DNA of 43,078 nt from an uncultured bacterium (GTDB lineage: Bacteria; Bacillota; Clostridia; Peptostreptococcales; Anaerovoracaceae). This document shows, one piece after another, positions 25,229-32,783 of this stretch. Below the pieces are notes generated by a model. The model had not been told where the DNA came from, ran no database searches, and was given only the letters and a program-made list of their open reading frames with translations. How positions within the stretch are numbered: the first letter of the stretch is position 1; the number at the start of each line of letters is the position of its first letter. The stretch spans positions 1 to 43,078 of the forward strand of contig CAJMLH010000014.1 of NCBI GenBank assembly GCA_905214195.1, read 5' to 3'. The position numbers and the translations under genes are program-made.

Positions 25229-25405
25229 GTAATGCAGTGTTGTTTTGTGGTTTCATGTCCAATGCCGAAGTGGAGATTTTTGAGGATGGGGAGAGAGGCA
25301 CAGGTCGTTCATATTACCCGATTGTTGTTACTCTTTTTTAGGTGTTACGCTTTCCTCGCCGTGCCCACTCTATGGGGTACAGTTCAAGTTGACATGTAGA
25401 AAGAC
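25229..25405. other. Gene-free stretch
   Basis: About 180 bases between two terminator structures. Short open frames exist on both strands but none has a ribosome site or recognisable product, and no promoter stands out. Confidence 0.5.
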
Positions 25406-25446
25406 AGCGGTGGCTATGACTTAATACCCATTTAAGCCGCTCTTTT
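25406..25446. terminator. Bidirectional terminator between convergent genes
   Basis: AGCGG (25406-25410) pairs with CCGCT (25437-25441), followed by CTTTTTAA on the plus strand. On the minus strand CCGCTGTCTTTCT follows. It mainly serves the TspO gene, whose stop is adjacent. Confidence 0.5.
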
Positions 25447-25907
25447 TAATTCAGCATGTATATACCCCAGTTGAGATATCCGGCGAAAAGAAGCCACACC
25501 ATATAAGGTGCAAAAAGTAATGCGGAAGTCTTTGATATTTTGTAAAATAGTATAATCGTTGCAGTTACCAGTATTATGAGCGCTATAAGCCATATAAAAG
25601 CCAATAGATATGCGCCCATGTTGAAAAAAATAAGCGGCCAGACAAAGTTACATATAAGCTGAGCGAAGTAAGCTGTCATTGCTCTGCGGTATGGTCGGCC
25701 GGATGTGATAACCATATATGAAGCTATTCCCATCAGAAGATAAAGGACGCTCCACACTACGGGAAACAGCCATCCGGGAGGGGCGAAAACAGGTTTTTCG
25801 ATTGACTCAAAGACTTTCATGCTGTTATTTGTGATAAGAGCAGACAGACCTCCTGACGAAAGTGGTATGAGGATGCATATTGTAAATGTTTTCCAATTTA
25901 TTTTCAT
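25446..25907 (-). CDS. tspO: TspO/MBR family membrane protein
   Basis: 153 residues with ribosome site AAGGAT. Five predicted membrane helices and the conserved TspO features: FESIEKPVFAPPGWLFPVVWSVLYLLMG (loop 1 to helix 2, with the W-x-x-P and Pro-Pro-Gly pattern), RPYRRAMTAYFAQLICNFVWPLIFF (helix 3) and YLNWGIYMLN at the end. TspO binds tetrapyrroles and sterol-like ligands. The bacterial function is still debated but linked to stress and porphyrin handling. It is monocistronic, with its own promoter and terminator. Confidence 0.88.
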   Translation of the reverse strand: MKINWKTFTICILIPLSSGGLSALITNNSMKVFESIEKPVFAPPGWLFPVVWSVLYLLMGIASYMVITSGRPYRRAMTAYFAQLICNFVWPLIFFNMGAYLLAFIWLIALIILVTATIILFYKISKTSALLFAPYMVWLLFAGYLNWGIYMLN

Positions 25908-25985
25908 AAAAATCCTTTCTTTGCAGGTTGACGAGCAGATGATAAATCTTGGCTGCGTACCTGTCAGTCGGTTGATATAAAAATT

Positions 25986-26014
25986 ATTGTATATTTATTA
26001 TAATCCCATTGCAA
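25986..26014 (-). promoter_or_regulatory. Predicted promoter of tspO
   Basis: On the minus strand, TTGCAA (26014-26009), a 17-base spacer and TACAAT (25991-25986). TTGCAA is its own reverse complement and could also serve as a -35 for the rhodanese gene (18-base spacer to TAATAT at 26033-26038), which would make the divergent promoters share one -35. Confidence 0.4.
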
Positions 26015-26116
26015 AATAATTATGTATTGCTTTAATATAAATGAAACGGGACTAAGTCACAGAAAATTTATGAAAAAAGGGTAAAATAATAAAAAACAGC
26101 TAAAGGAGATGAAAAC

Positions 26117-26437
26117 ATGGGAATATTCAGCTTATTTGCAGGAACTAACATAAATGAAGGAATAAAACAATACGAATCAGCAGAGGATGCGGTGCTGCTT
26201 GATGTGAGGACGGCAGGAGAATACAGAGGCGGACATATTCCGGGAAGTATAAACCTTTCAGTAGATAACATAGACAGAGTGGGAAAGGTGATTCCTGACA
26301 AATCAAAAGAAATTTTTGTATACTGTCTCAGCGGTGCAAGAAGCGGTCAGGCTGTTAATTTTTTAAAGAGAAGCGGATATGAAAATGTAACCAATATAGG
26401 AGGTTTGAACAGATATAAAGGAAAGCTCGAAATATAG
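26117..26437 (+). CDS. Single-domain rhodanese-like protein
   Basis: 106 residues with ribosome site AAAGGAG. The rhodanese fold shows in VLLDVRTAGEYRGGHIPGSINL and the active-site loop C70-L-S-G-A-R75, with catalytic Cys70 and the loop closing in Arg, then GGLNRYKG. Predicted role: transfer of sulfane sulfur (thiosulfate or persulfide) in the cytoplasm. A short hydrophobic N-terminus (MGIFSLFAG) is not a signal peptide. It stands alone with its own terminator. Confidence 0.88.
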   Translation: MGIFSLFAGTNINEGIKQYESAEDAVLLDVRTAGEYRGGHIPGSINLSVDNIDRVGKVIPDKSKEIFVYCLSGARSGQAVNFLKRSGYENVTNIGGLNRYKGKLEI

Positions 26438-26493
26438 AAGAGAAAAATATTTATTTAAAAAACAGGAATATTTTACATTGGACAAGGAAAACT

Positions 26494-26548
26494 GCGTCGG
26501 AATTTCTATCGTTAAGTTCTAAAAGATAGAAATTACCGGCGCTTTTTT
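26494..26548 (+). terminator. Terminator after the rhodanese gene
   Basis: GCGTCGGAATTTCTATC (26494-26510) pairs with GATAGAAATTACCGGCGC (26525-26542), with one bulge and one mismatch, followed by TTTTTT. Confidence 0.85.
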
Positions 26549-26597
26549 ATATCGACGAGACTTTATATAAATTTCATAAAGTTATGATAAAATGGCG

Positions 26598-27407
26598 TCA
26601 CGAAATTATCCTGACTTGAAGCTGAGTTATGTACTCATTTTCGTCTGCCGTATCGTGGTTGTCGATTATATATAGCTCTATAGCTGTATCATCAAGTGAA
26701 AGTCCGTTATTTTCTGCATAGCCTATAATATTTTGCCATATGCCTGCAATCTGAGCATATCCACCCTTGACTGTGACGGAAAGATAGTTGCCCTCCGGTA
26801 TAACAGAGTCATATTCCTCGTCTTCATCCACTATGTAAAATGCAGAATCAAAATGACCGTAACCGCCGGTTTTGAGATAATCCACAGGCAATGTTGCACC
26901 AATATCACCGTTACCTATTATATAAAGCTGATCCTCATATTCAGACTGTAGCTTCTTGATTACAAAATCAAGATCGTCATCTCTTATGACATTTTCACTG
27001 AGCTTTAATATATGGCGTTCAGGTAGGTGAAGAACTTCTATACCCTTATTGGAAAAATCCTCTGATGTATGTCGCTTTATTTCCTCTATCCTTACAGAAA
27101 GTTGTGCTTTTAGCCTGTTCATTTCAGCAACTTTACGGTCTATAGCTGAAATTGCATTTTCAAACAGTTCTACAGTTTTTTCAAGATTGAAGTTTTGAAT
27201 ATGCTTTTTTATTTCGCTCATTGAAAAGCCTATGGATCTGAGTTCTCTCAATATGTTCAGCGTTCTTATATCGTTTATACTGTACATTCTGTATCCGTTT
27301 ACATCTCTTTGTGGTTTTAAAATTCCAATCTCCTCGTAATACCTAAGGGAGTCGGTTCCGATATTGTAGAGGGAAGAAATCTCGCCTATCTTATAATATT
27401 CTTTCAT
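26598..27407 (-). CDS. MerR-family regulator with effector domain (BmrR/BltR-like)
   Basis: 269 residues from the ATG at 27407; a TTG five codons earlier would swallow the AAAGGGC ribosome site. The N-terminal winged HTH is YYKIGEISSLYNIGTDSLRYYEEIGILKPQRDVNGYRMY, followed by a coiled coil (about 75-115) and a C-terminal domain of about 150 residues (HLPERHILKLSE...GGYGHFDSAFYIVDED) resembling the GyrI-like ligand domain of multidrug regulators. It is divergent from a MATE pump with a 19-base-spacer promoter between them, so it likely activates the pump when it binds a drug-like ligand. Confidence 0.85.
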   Translation of the reverse strand: MKEYYKIGEISSLYNIGTDSLRYYEEIGILKPQRDVNGYRMYSINDIRTLNILRELRSIGFSMSEIKKHIQNFNLEKTVELFENAISAIDRKVAEMNRLKAQLSVRIEEIKRHTSEDFSNKGIEVLHLPERHILKLSENVIRDDDLDFVIKKLQSEYEDQLYIIGNGDIGATLPVDYLKTGGYGHFDSAFYIVDEDEEYDSVIPEGNYLSVTVKGGYAQIAGIWQNIIGYAENNGLSLDDTAIELYIIDNHDTADENEYITQLQVRIIS

Positions 27408-27451
27408 TTTTTGCCCTTTCAAGAAAAAATTTTAAAAAATACAAAAAACTA

Positions 27452-27482
27452 TTGACCTTAGTATTATACCAAGGTTTAAAAT
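27452..27482 (+). promoter_or_regulatory. MerR-type promoter/operator of the MATE gene
   Basis: TTGACC (27452-27457) and TAAAAT (27477-27482) are separated by 19 bases. A near-perfect dyad fills the spacer: ACCTT (27455-27459) with AAGGT (27471-27475) and inner GTAT (27461-27464) with ATAC (27466-27469), centred at 27465. This is the classic MerR activator layout, with the MerR gene diverging directly upstream. Confidence 0.8.
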
Positions 27483-27508
27483 TTATTACAAGGAAGGGTG
27501 AATTAAAA

Positions 27509-28846
27509 ATGACCAAAACAAATAAAAAGTATATCAAATCAAAGTTTTTCAGTTATGTAATGCCGTCTGTTGCGGCGATGTGGGTATATACAATATATAC
27601 AATGGTCGATGGAATTTTCGTTGCAAGAGGTGTTGGAAAAGATGCCCTTGCAGCAGTTAATATATCCATGCCGCTTATAAATGTTGCCTTTGCTCTCGGA
27701 ATACTTCTTGCGGTTGGTGCAAGTACAAAGGCATCCATATATAAGGGACAGGGACACAGTGAAAAGGCAGACAGAGTTTTTACGCTGAGCAGTATAACGG
27801 TGGCATGTACCGGGTTAATCGTTGCAGCCATAGTAATGCTCAATCTGACAAGGGTAGCAACATTGCTTGGGGCGACAGAGGAGACTATAGACTATGTTAA
27901 AAGCTATTTAGGTGTAATCATACTGTTTGTACCGTTTTATATGACTTCATATAATTTAGAGGTACTTATAAAGGCGGACGGTTTTCCTAAAAAAGCTATC
28001 AAGACAAGTCTTGCCGGTGCAGCTACAAATATAGTTTTGGATGCGCTGTTCGTACTTGTATTCCACTGGGGAATAACAGGGGCTGCCGTCGCTACGGGAT
28101 TATCTCAGGCACTGACCTTTACCATATATCTTAGACATTTCTTGTCGGATAAATCAGGGTTCTCTTTTGTTAAAATAAAATGGTCGGCAAAAGAATCAGG
28201 TGCGTTGGCGAAACTGGGTATCGCCGACTGTGTAACAGAACTTTCGGTGGGCGTATGTATTTTTATATTTAATCAAACTCTTCTTAGAGTTTCCGGAAAT
28301 GACGGAGTTGTAATTTATACTGTAATATCATATTTCGGACAGCTTATACTGATGACGATGATGGGTATAAATCAGGGTACGCAACCGCTTATAAGTTATT
28401 ATCACGGTAAAGAAAAGCAAGATTTTTGCAAATACATTTTCAGAATAGCCTTGGTTTGTGCCGGAATTTGTTCTGCTGTAGCCTTTGCCATAGGAATGAT
28501 ATATCCGGATCCGATAGTAGGCGTGTACATCGACAAGACTATGAATGCAGAATTATTCGAGAGAGGGGTGGAAGCGTTCAGACTTTATTCTCCGTCATTT
28601 ATACCTTTAGGAGCTGTAATCATTCTTATGGGGTACTTCACCTCCATAGAGCTGCCTAAGTCTGCTATGAGCATATCAATAGGAAGAGGACTTGTTTTTG
28701 CAAGTACATTCGTAATTCTTTTGTCATATATTTTCGGAGAAGCAGGAGTATGGATGTCGGCAGCAGTATCTGAAATGTGTGCCCTTATACTTGCCCTGAT
28801 GCTTTACAGGAAGCAGAGGCGAACTGTTAAAAGTAAAGTGGCATAG
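27509..28846 (+). CDS. MATE family efflux transporter
   Basis: 445 residues. The ATG at 27509 is preferred (GGAAGGG 10 bases upstream); an earlier in-frame start at 27452 lies in the promoter. Twelve membrane helices in two halves: the first opens FFSYVMPSVAAMWVYTIYTMVDGIFVARGVG and contains LAAVNISMPLINVAFALGILLAVGAST; the second begins near residue 235 (AKLGIADCVTELSVGVCIFIFNQTL) and contains MGINQGTQPLISYYHG. MATE proteins expel cationic drugs by Na+ or H+ antiport. Its regulation by the divergent MerR protein supports inducible multidrug efflux. Confidence 0.9.
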   Translation: MTKTNKKYIKSKFFSYVMPSVAAMWVYTIYTMVDGIFVARGVGKDALAAVNISMPLINVAFALGILLAVGASTKASIYKGQGHSEKADRVFTLSSITVACTGLIVAAIVMLNLTRVATLLGATEETIDYVKSYLGVIILFVPFYMTSYNLEVLIKADGFPKKAIKTSLAGAATNIVLDALFVLVFHWGITGAAVATGLSQALTFTIYLRHFLSDKSGFSFVKIKWSAKESGALAKLGIADCVTELSVGVCIFIFNQTLLRVSGNDGVVIYTVISYFGQLILMTMMGINQGTQPLISYYHGKEKQDFCKYIFRIALVCAGICSAVAFAIGMIYPDPIVGVYIDKTMNAELFERGVEAFRLYSPSFIPLGAVIILMGYFTSIELPKSAMSISIGRGLVFASTFVILLSYIFGEAGVWMSAAVSEMCALILALMLYRKQRRTVKSKVA

Positions 28847-28916
28847 TGAAATTTTTATAAAATGGGTTGAGGTTTAAGCCTGCATATTTTACAATAAAAT
28901 TACAGGAGGCAGAGTG

Positions 28917-29192
28917 ATGAAAAGCTTTTATGTAACTTACAGATTTTCAAGTTCAAAGGATAGAGAGGCATTCCTTAAGGAAGTAAAAGAAGCTGCCGAA
29001 ATAAGCAGAAATGAGCATGGGTGCTTGAAATACGAATACTATTATCCTGTTAATGATGAATACAGCTTGCTTCTGTGGGAACAGTGGCAGACGGCAGAAG
29101 ATCAGATAGAACATACGAAACGAAGTCATTTTTCAACGATTGGTAATATTAAAGAAAAATATGGTGTAAAGACCGAAGTAATAACAGAATAA
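28917..29192 (+). CDS. ABM-fold (antibiotic biosynthesis monooxygenase-like) protein
   Basis: 91 residues. The ATG at 28917 is 8 bases after AGGAGG; a GTG three bases earlier is possible. SFYVTYRFSSSKDREAFLKEVKEAAEISRNEHGCLKYEYYYP...LLLWEQWQTAEDQIEHTKRSHF is the dimeric alpha-beta barrel of the ABM family (YgiN/LsrG/heme-oxygenase-like). Members act as quinol or small-molecule monooxygenases or isomerases. It lies 70 bases after the MATE gene without a strong terminator and may be co-expressed. The substrate is unknown. Confidence 0.82.
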   Translation: MKSFYVTYRFSSSKDREAFLKEVKEAAEISRNEHGCLKYEYYYPVNDEYSLLLWEQWQTAEDQIEHTKRSHFSTIGNIKEKYGVKTEVITE

Positions 29193-29201
29193 ACATAAAA
29201 G

Positions 29202-29252
29202 AAGAACCTTTCAATGCTTAGGAAAATAAGCATATTTGAAAGGTTCTTTTTT
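29202..29252 (+). terminator. Strong terminator after the ABM gene
   Basis: A 13-bp stem AAGAACCTTTCAA (29202-29214) with TTGAAAGGTTCTT (29236-29248), an inner TGCTTA/TAAGCA stem, then TTTT. Confidence 0.92.
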
Positions 29253-29281
29253 GTGAGGCATTTTGAATCATAAAGCGATGT

Positions 29282-29314
29282 GTTTTGCAGCATTATTGTA
29301 GAGGCGTTTTGCAG
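29282..29314 (+). promoter_or_regulatory. Direct repeats, candidate activator sites
   Basis: GTTTTGCAG occurs at 29282-29290 and 29306-29314, 24 bases apart and 107-140 bases upstream of the sigma-54 promoter, a usual distance for enhancer-binding proteins. They are candidate sites for the activator encoded at 35519. Confidence 0.35.
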
Positions 29315-29420
29315 TGAGGCTTAAACGAAAAAATATTTTCTTATATAAAATTCGTTATAATAATGTATTTCAGTGAGTTTTCAATAGTCGTCAAACAAGT
29401 TTGTTAATTTAAAAGCATTA

Positions 29421-29436
29421 TGGCATAGACTTTGCT
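29421..29436 (+). promoter_or_regulatory. Sigma-54 (-24/-12) promoter of the 2-oxoacid oxidoreductase operon
   Basis: TGGCATAGACTTTGCT has GG (29422-29423) and GC (29434-29435) exactly 10 bases apart and matches TGGCA-N5-TTGC well. It lies about 36 bases before the first gene. A sigma-54 activator gene lies in the same cluster, so regulation by that protein is likely. Confidence 0.75.
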
Positions 29437-29471
29437 TATATATATGTTAAAGACGATGTGAGGTGAAAGAA

Positions 29472-30155
29472 GTGAACTGGAGGGAAGCAATAGGAAATAA
29501 TAAAAATATAGTATTTGTCGGCGAGTCCGGATGCGGCAAAACAGAGCTTGCTCTCAACTGTGCAGCTGAACTGGGGGAATTCAGAAAAAATGTAACCCTT
29601 ATAGATATGGATCAGACAAAGAGTGTTTTCAGGTCGAGAGACTTTGAAGAGGAACTTTCAAAGCATAATGCAGCGCTTTTATGCGGCGAAAAGTTTTTAG
29701 ATACACCGGTAGTACCTCATGGTGTCGAGCGATTGCTCAAAGATAAGGATAGTATAAATGTGCTAGATGTAGGAGGAAATGAAACAGGGGCACTTACAAT
29801 GGGTCAGTTTGCAAAGCAACTTCATGTTAGCGAAAATGTAGTTTATTTTGTAATAAACCCTTTCAGAATTTTTTCTCTGGATGAAAAACATATATCGGAT
29901 ATGAAAGAACGGATTAAGGCATACGGCAGGTTTGTCGAGTTTAAGTTAGTGGCAAACCCCAATCTCGGTCAGAATACCCAATGGGAAGATGTTATTGAGG
30001 GAATAAGCAGGCTTAAGGAAATATTTGATGATTCAGATGATGCTCCGGCTTTTATAACTCTTGAGGAAACAATGAGGTCTTATGCGGAGAAGAATCCTAA
30101 AGAGCTTGAAAATCAAAAAATAATATATATCAAAAAATATTTACAATATCCGTGA
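29472..30155 (+). CDS. P-loop NTPase leading the oxidoreductase operon
   Basis: 227 residues if it starts at GTG 29472 (GAGGTG 7 bases upstream); an in-frame GTG at 29463 adds three codons. The Walker A-type loop is FVGESGCGKTELALNC, followed by TLIDMDQTK (Walker A'/deviant aspartate like MinD/ParA or CobQ-type proteins) and INVLDVGGNETG, a G-protein-like DxGG motif. No membrane segment or Cys cluster is present. It is probably a soluble ATP/GTP-dependent maturation, insertion or regulatory factor for the 2-oxoacid:ferredoxin oxidoreductase encoded immediately downstream, with which it shares the sigma-54 promoter. I do not recognise a named family. Confidence 0.75.
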   Translation: MNWREAIGNNKNIVFVGESGCGKTELALNCAAELGEFRKNVTLIDMDQTKSVFRSRDFEEELSKHNAALLCGEKFLDTPVVPHGVERLLKDKDSINVLDVGGNETGALTMGQFAKQLHVSENVVYFVINPFRIFSLDEKHISDMKERIKAYGRFVEFKLVANPNLGQNTQWEDVIEGISRLKEIFDDSDDAPAFITLEETMRSYAEKNPKELENQKIIYIKKYLQYP

Positions 30156-30172
30156 AACAGGAGGCGATTGAA

Positions 30173-30376
30173 ATGGCAAAAATAACAATTCTTGAAAACT
30201 ACTGCAAATCTTGCAGATTATGTATATCTGCCTGCCCTCAGGGAGTTATACAGATAGGAAGCAAGATAAACGACAAAGGCTACGAGGTAGCCGAGATGAA
30301 AGAAAATGCAGAATGTATCGGCTGCAAGATGTGCGCTGTAATGTGCCCTGAGGCAGCAATAGAAGTATATAAGTAG
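30173..30376 (+). CDS. 2[4Fe-4S] ferredoxin subunit of 2-oxoacid oxidoreductase
   Basis: 67 residues. The ATG at 30173 is chosen because AGGAGG (30159-30164) lies before it. Two complete clusters: C11-x2-C14-x2-C17-x3-C21-P and CIGCKMCAVMCPEA. The length and location next to the VorB-like gene match the delta/ferredoxin subunit of ferredoxin-dependent 2-oxoacid oxidoreductases (VorD/KorD type). It passes electrons from the thiamine-diphosphate site to soluble ferredoxin. Confidence 0.92.
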   Translation: MAKITILENYCKSCRLCISACPQGVIQIGSKINDKGYEVAEMKENAECIGCKMCAVMCPEAAIEVYK

Positions 30377-30390
30377 CGGAGGTTTTAAAA

Positions 30391-31461
30391 ATGAGCAAAT
30401 TATTCATGAAGGGAAATGAAGCGATGGCAGAAGCTGCTGTGCGTGCCGGATGTCGTTTCTTTGCAGGATATCCTATAACACCTCAGAATGAGATTCCTGA
30501 GTATATGTCAAAGCGTTTACCTGAGGTTGGGGGCGTTTTTGTTCAGGGTGAAAGTGAATTGGCTTCAATTAACATGGTTGTGGGAGCAGCTTTTGGAGGC
30601 ACAAGAGCGATGACATCATCATCCGGACCGGGACTCAGCCTCAAGTCAGAGGGTCTTTCGACTTTGGCAGCTGCGGGATTTCCGGCGGTTGTGATAAATG
30701 TTATGAGAGGAGGACCGGGAACCGGTTCTATTTCCGGTGCTCAGATGGACTATTTGCAGGCTACAAAAGGCGGCGGTCACGGAGGATTCAAGGTTCTTGT
30801 TTTTGCTCCGTCTACGGTGCAGGAGGCTGTAGATCTTATATACGAAGCCTTCGACAAGTCATGGGAATATATGCATCCATGCTTGATATTGGCTGACGGA
30901 TATATAGGCTCTATCATGGAACCGGTTCAGCTGCCTGAGATGAAGGAAGTTGAAAGAAAAGAATTCCCTGTATATACTACAGAATTTTTCAATAACAGGC
31001 CTAATCGCAGAGTTTGTACAACTATGATAGTAAATGAAGCCGAACAGGAAAAGTGGAATATAGTTCAGGCTGAAAGATATCAGAGAATAGCAGATAATGA
31101 AGTAAGAGTGGAAGAATATATGCTTGATGACGCAGAGTATGTGATAACAGCTTACGGAACCAGTGCAAGAGTTGCAAAAACAGCCATAAAAATTTTAAGA
31201 GAAAAGGGTATAAAAGTAGGACTTATAAGACCGATAACCGTTTGGCCGTTCCCGTATGATTCTTTGAGAAAACTTGATGAAAATAAAGTCAAAAGCATAC
31301 TTTGTCTTGAACTTTCAATACCGGCGCAGCTTATAGAAGATATTAAGCTTGGCACAGAGGGAAGAATCCCTATAGAAACATATGGAAGATCTGCGGGCAA
31401 CATATTTACAGCGGAAGAAGTGGCGGAACAGATTGAAAAGCTTGCAGGCGGTAAGGCATAA
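30391..31461 (+). CDS. vorB: 2-oxoacid:ferredoxin oxidoreductase alpha subunit (VorB-like)
   Basis: 356 residues with ribosome site GGAGG. It starts KLFMKGNEAMAEAAVRAGCRFFAGYPITPQNEIPEYM (pyrimidine-binding domain of the POR/KOR/VOR superfamily) and contains VQGESELASINMVVGAAFGGTRAMTSSSGPGLSLKSEG and the C-terminal GLIRPITVWPFPYDSLRKL. Length and motifs match the 3-methyl-2-oxobutanoate (VorB)/KorA type. It catalyses CoA-dependent oxidative decarboxylation of a 2-oxoacid to acyl-CoA, CO2 and reduced ferredoxin. Context with a CoA-transferase and an aminotransferase suggests branched-chain or similar amino-acid-derived 2-oxoacids, but the substrate is not proved. Confidence 0.88.
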   Translation: MSKLFMKGNEAMAEAAVRAGCRFFAGYPITPQNEIPEYMSKRLPEVGGVFVQGESELASINMVVGAAFGGTRAMTSSSGPGLSLKSEGLSTLAAAGFPAVVINVMRGGPGTGSISGAQMDYLQATKGGGHGGFKVLVFAPSTVQEAVDLIYEAFDKSWEYMHPCLILADGYIGSIMEPVQLPEMKEVERKEFPVYTTEFFNNRPNRRVCTTMIVNEAEQEKWNIVQAERYQRIADNEVRVEEYMLDDAEYVITAYGTSARVAKTAIKILREKGIKVGLIRPITVWPFPYDSLRKLDENKVKSILCLELSIPAQLIEDIKLGTEGRIPIETYGRSAGNIFTAEEVAEQIEKLAGGKA

Positions 31462-31481
31462 AATTAAGGAGGCGTTGACAG

Positions 31482-32228
31482 ATGGAAAAAATATATTCAA
31501 GAACAGAAGTATTGCTTGATAACGGAACAGGATACTGTCCGGGTTGCCTTCATGGGGTGCTTGCCAAGATAATTGCAGAAGTTTTGGATGAAATGGATGC
31601 AAGAGAAAAGGCGGCGGCTGTACTGCCCATAGGCTGCGGAGCACTGATTTCAAATGTACTGGATACAGAAGCTATAGTTTCACTGCATGGAAGAGCACCG
31701 GCAGTAGCCACGGGATTATCAAGAACAGCAAAAGAAAAACTTGTATTTACATATCAGGGAGACGGAGATTTGGCATCCATAGGCCTTGCAGAAATAATGC
31801 ATGCTGCCAACAGAGGAGAAAATTTTGCGGTTCTTTTTGTAAACAACGGTATTTTCGGCATGACAGGCGGTCAGATGGCGCCTACTACACTTATAGGACA
31901 GAAAGCAACCACAGCTCAAAGCGGCAGGACTCCAAAAGAGGGCTATCCTATGCATATGTGCGAAATCATTTCGGGGCTTAAAGCGCCTGTTTATGTTGAA
32001 AGATGTTCTCTTGATTCACCTAAACATATTTTGGCAGCTAAGAGGGCAATTAAAAAAGCCTTTGAAAATCAAATGCAAGGCAGAGGATTTTCTTTCGTAG
32101 AACTTCTTTCAAATTGTCCGACTAACTGGTCCATGTCACCGGAACAATCGATCGAATATATGAGAGAACATACTATGGTTGAATTCCCTCTTGGAGTTTA
32201 TAAGGATATTGCACAAACGGAGGTGTAA
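31482..32228 (+). CDS. vorA: 2-oxoacid:ferredoxin oxidoreductase beta subunit (thiamine diphosphate-binding)
   Basis: 248 residues with ribosome site AGGAGG. An N-terminal GYCPGCLHGVLAKI motif (Cys pair) is typical of VorA/KorB. The thiamine-diphosphate/Mg motif is GDGDLASIGLAEIMHAA...VLFVNNGIFGMTGGQMAPTT (GDGD then NN about 30 residues later). The protein ends without a ferredoxin domain, consistent with the separate delta subunit. It forms the catalytic centre with the VorB-like subunit encoded just upstream. Confidence 0.88.
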   Translation: MEKIYSRTEVLLDNGTGYCPGCLHGVLAKIIAEVLDEMDAREKAAAVLPIGCGALISNVLDTEAIVSLHGRAPAVATGLSRTAKEKLVFTYQGDGDLASIGLAEIMHAANRGENFAVLFVNNGIFGMTGGQMAPTTLIGQKATTAQSGRTPKEGYPMHMCEIISGLKAPVYVERCSLDSPKHILAAKRAIKKAFENQMQGRGFSFVELLSNCPTNWSMSPEQSIEYMREHTMVEFPLGVYKDIAQTEV

Positions 32229-32231
32229 CTT

Positions 32232-32783
32232 ATGGAACAGAGAATAAAAATAGCAGGAACCGGCGGTCAGGGCGTTATGGTAACAGGTAAAATATTAGGA
32301 TACGCCGCAAGTGACCATGATAAGTTTGCTTCTTTTTTGCCTCAATACGGAACGCAGATGAGAGGCGGAACTGCAAGCTGCACCCTTATAGTATCTGATG
32401 AAGAAATCGGTTCCCCGATAGTCAGCATAGCAGACCTTATGATGATGTTTCAGCAGGAAGCCCTTGATAAGAATATAGATAAGCTTAAACCCGGCGGACT
32501 TTTGTTTATAAACAGCAATACATGCGAAATACCAAATCGCAGCGATATAGAAGTTGTGGCTTTGCCGGTAGATGAGCTTGCAAGAGAAATGGGTTCAAAG
32601 CAGGTGGCGAATATAATAATGCTTGGTGCATATGCAGCAAAGACAGGCATGTTTACAGTACCGGAAATAATACATACCCTTGAACATGTTTTTGAAAGCA
32701 AGCCGAAAGTCTGGGACATCAACGAGCGAGCTTTGGTAAAAGGCGCAAACCTGATATATGATGGACAGGGAGAACAAAAATGA
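32232..32783 (+). CDS. vorC: 2-oxoacid:ferredoxin oxidoreductase gamma subunit
   Basis: 183 residues, starting 3 bases after the beta-subunit stop. KIAGTGGQGVMVTGKILGYAA and LPQYGTQMRGGTASCTLIVSDEEIGSPIV are the glycine-rich core of the gamma (POR_C/KOR gamma) domain that supports CoA binding. The end overlaps the CoA-transferase start by 4 bases (ATGA), so oxidoreductase and transferase are co-translated. Confidence 0.9.
   Translation: MEQRIKIAGTGGQGVMVTGKILGYAASDHDKFASFLPQYGTQMRGGTASCTLIVSDEEIGSPIVSIADLMMMFQQEALDKNIDKLKPGGLLFINSNTCEIPNRSDIEVVALPVDELAREMGSKQVANIIMLGAYAAKTGMFTVPEIIHTLEHVFESKPKVWDINERALVKGANLIYDGQGEQK

Noticed and set aside
25156..25341. 61-codon open frame between the amidohydrolase and tspO
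   Set aside because: It overlaps the terminator structure, lacks a ribosome site and resembles no known protein.
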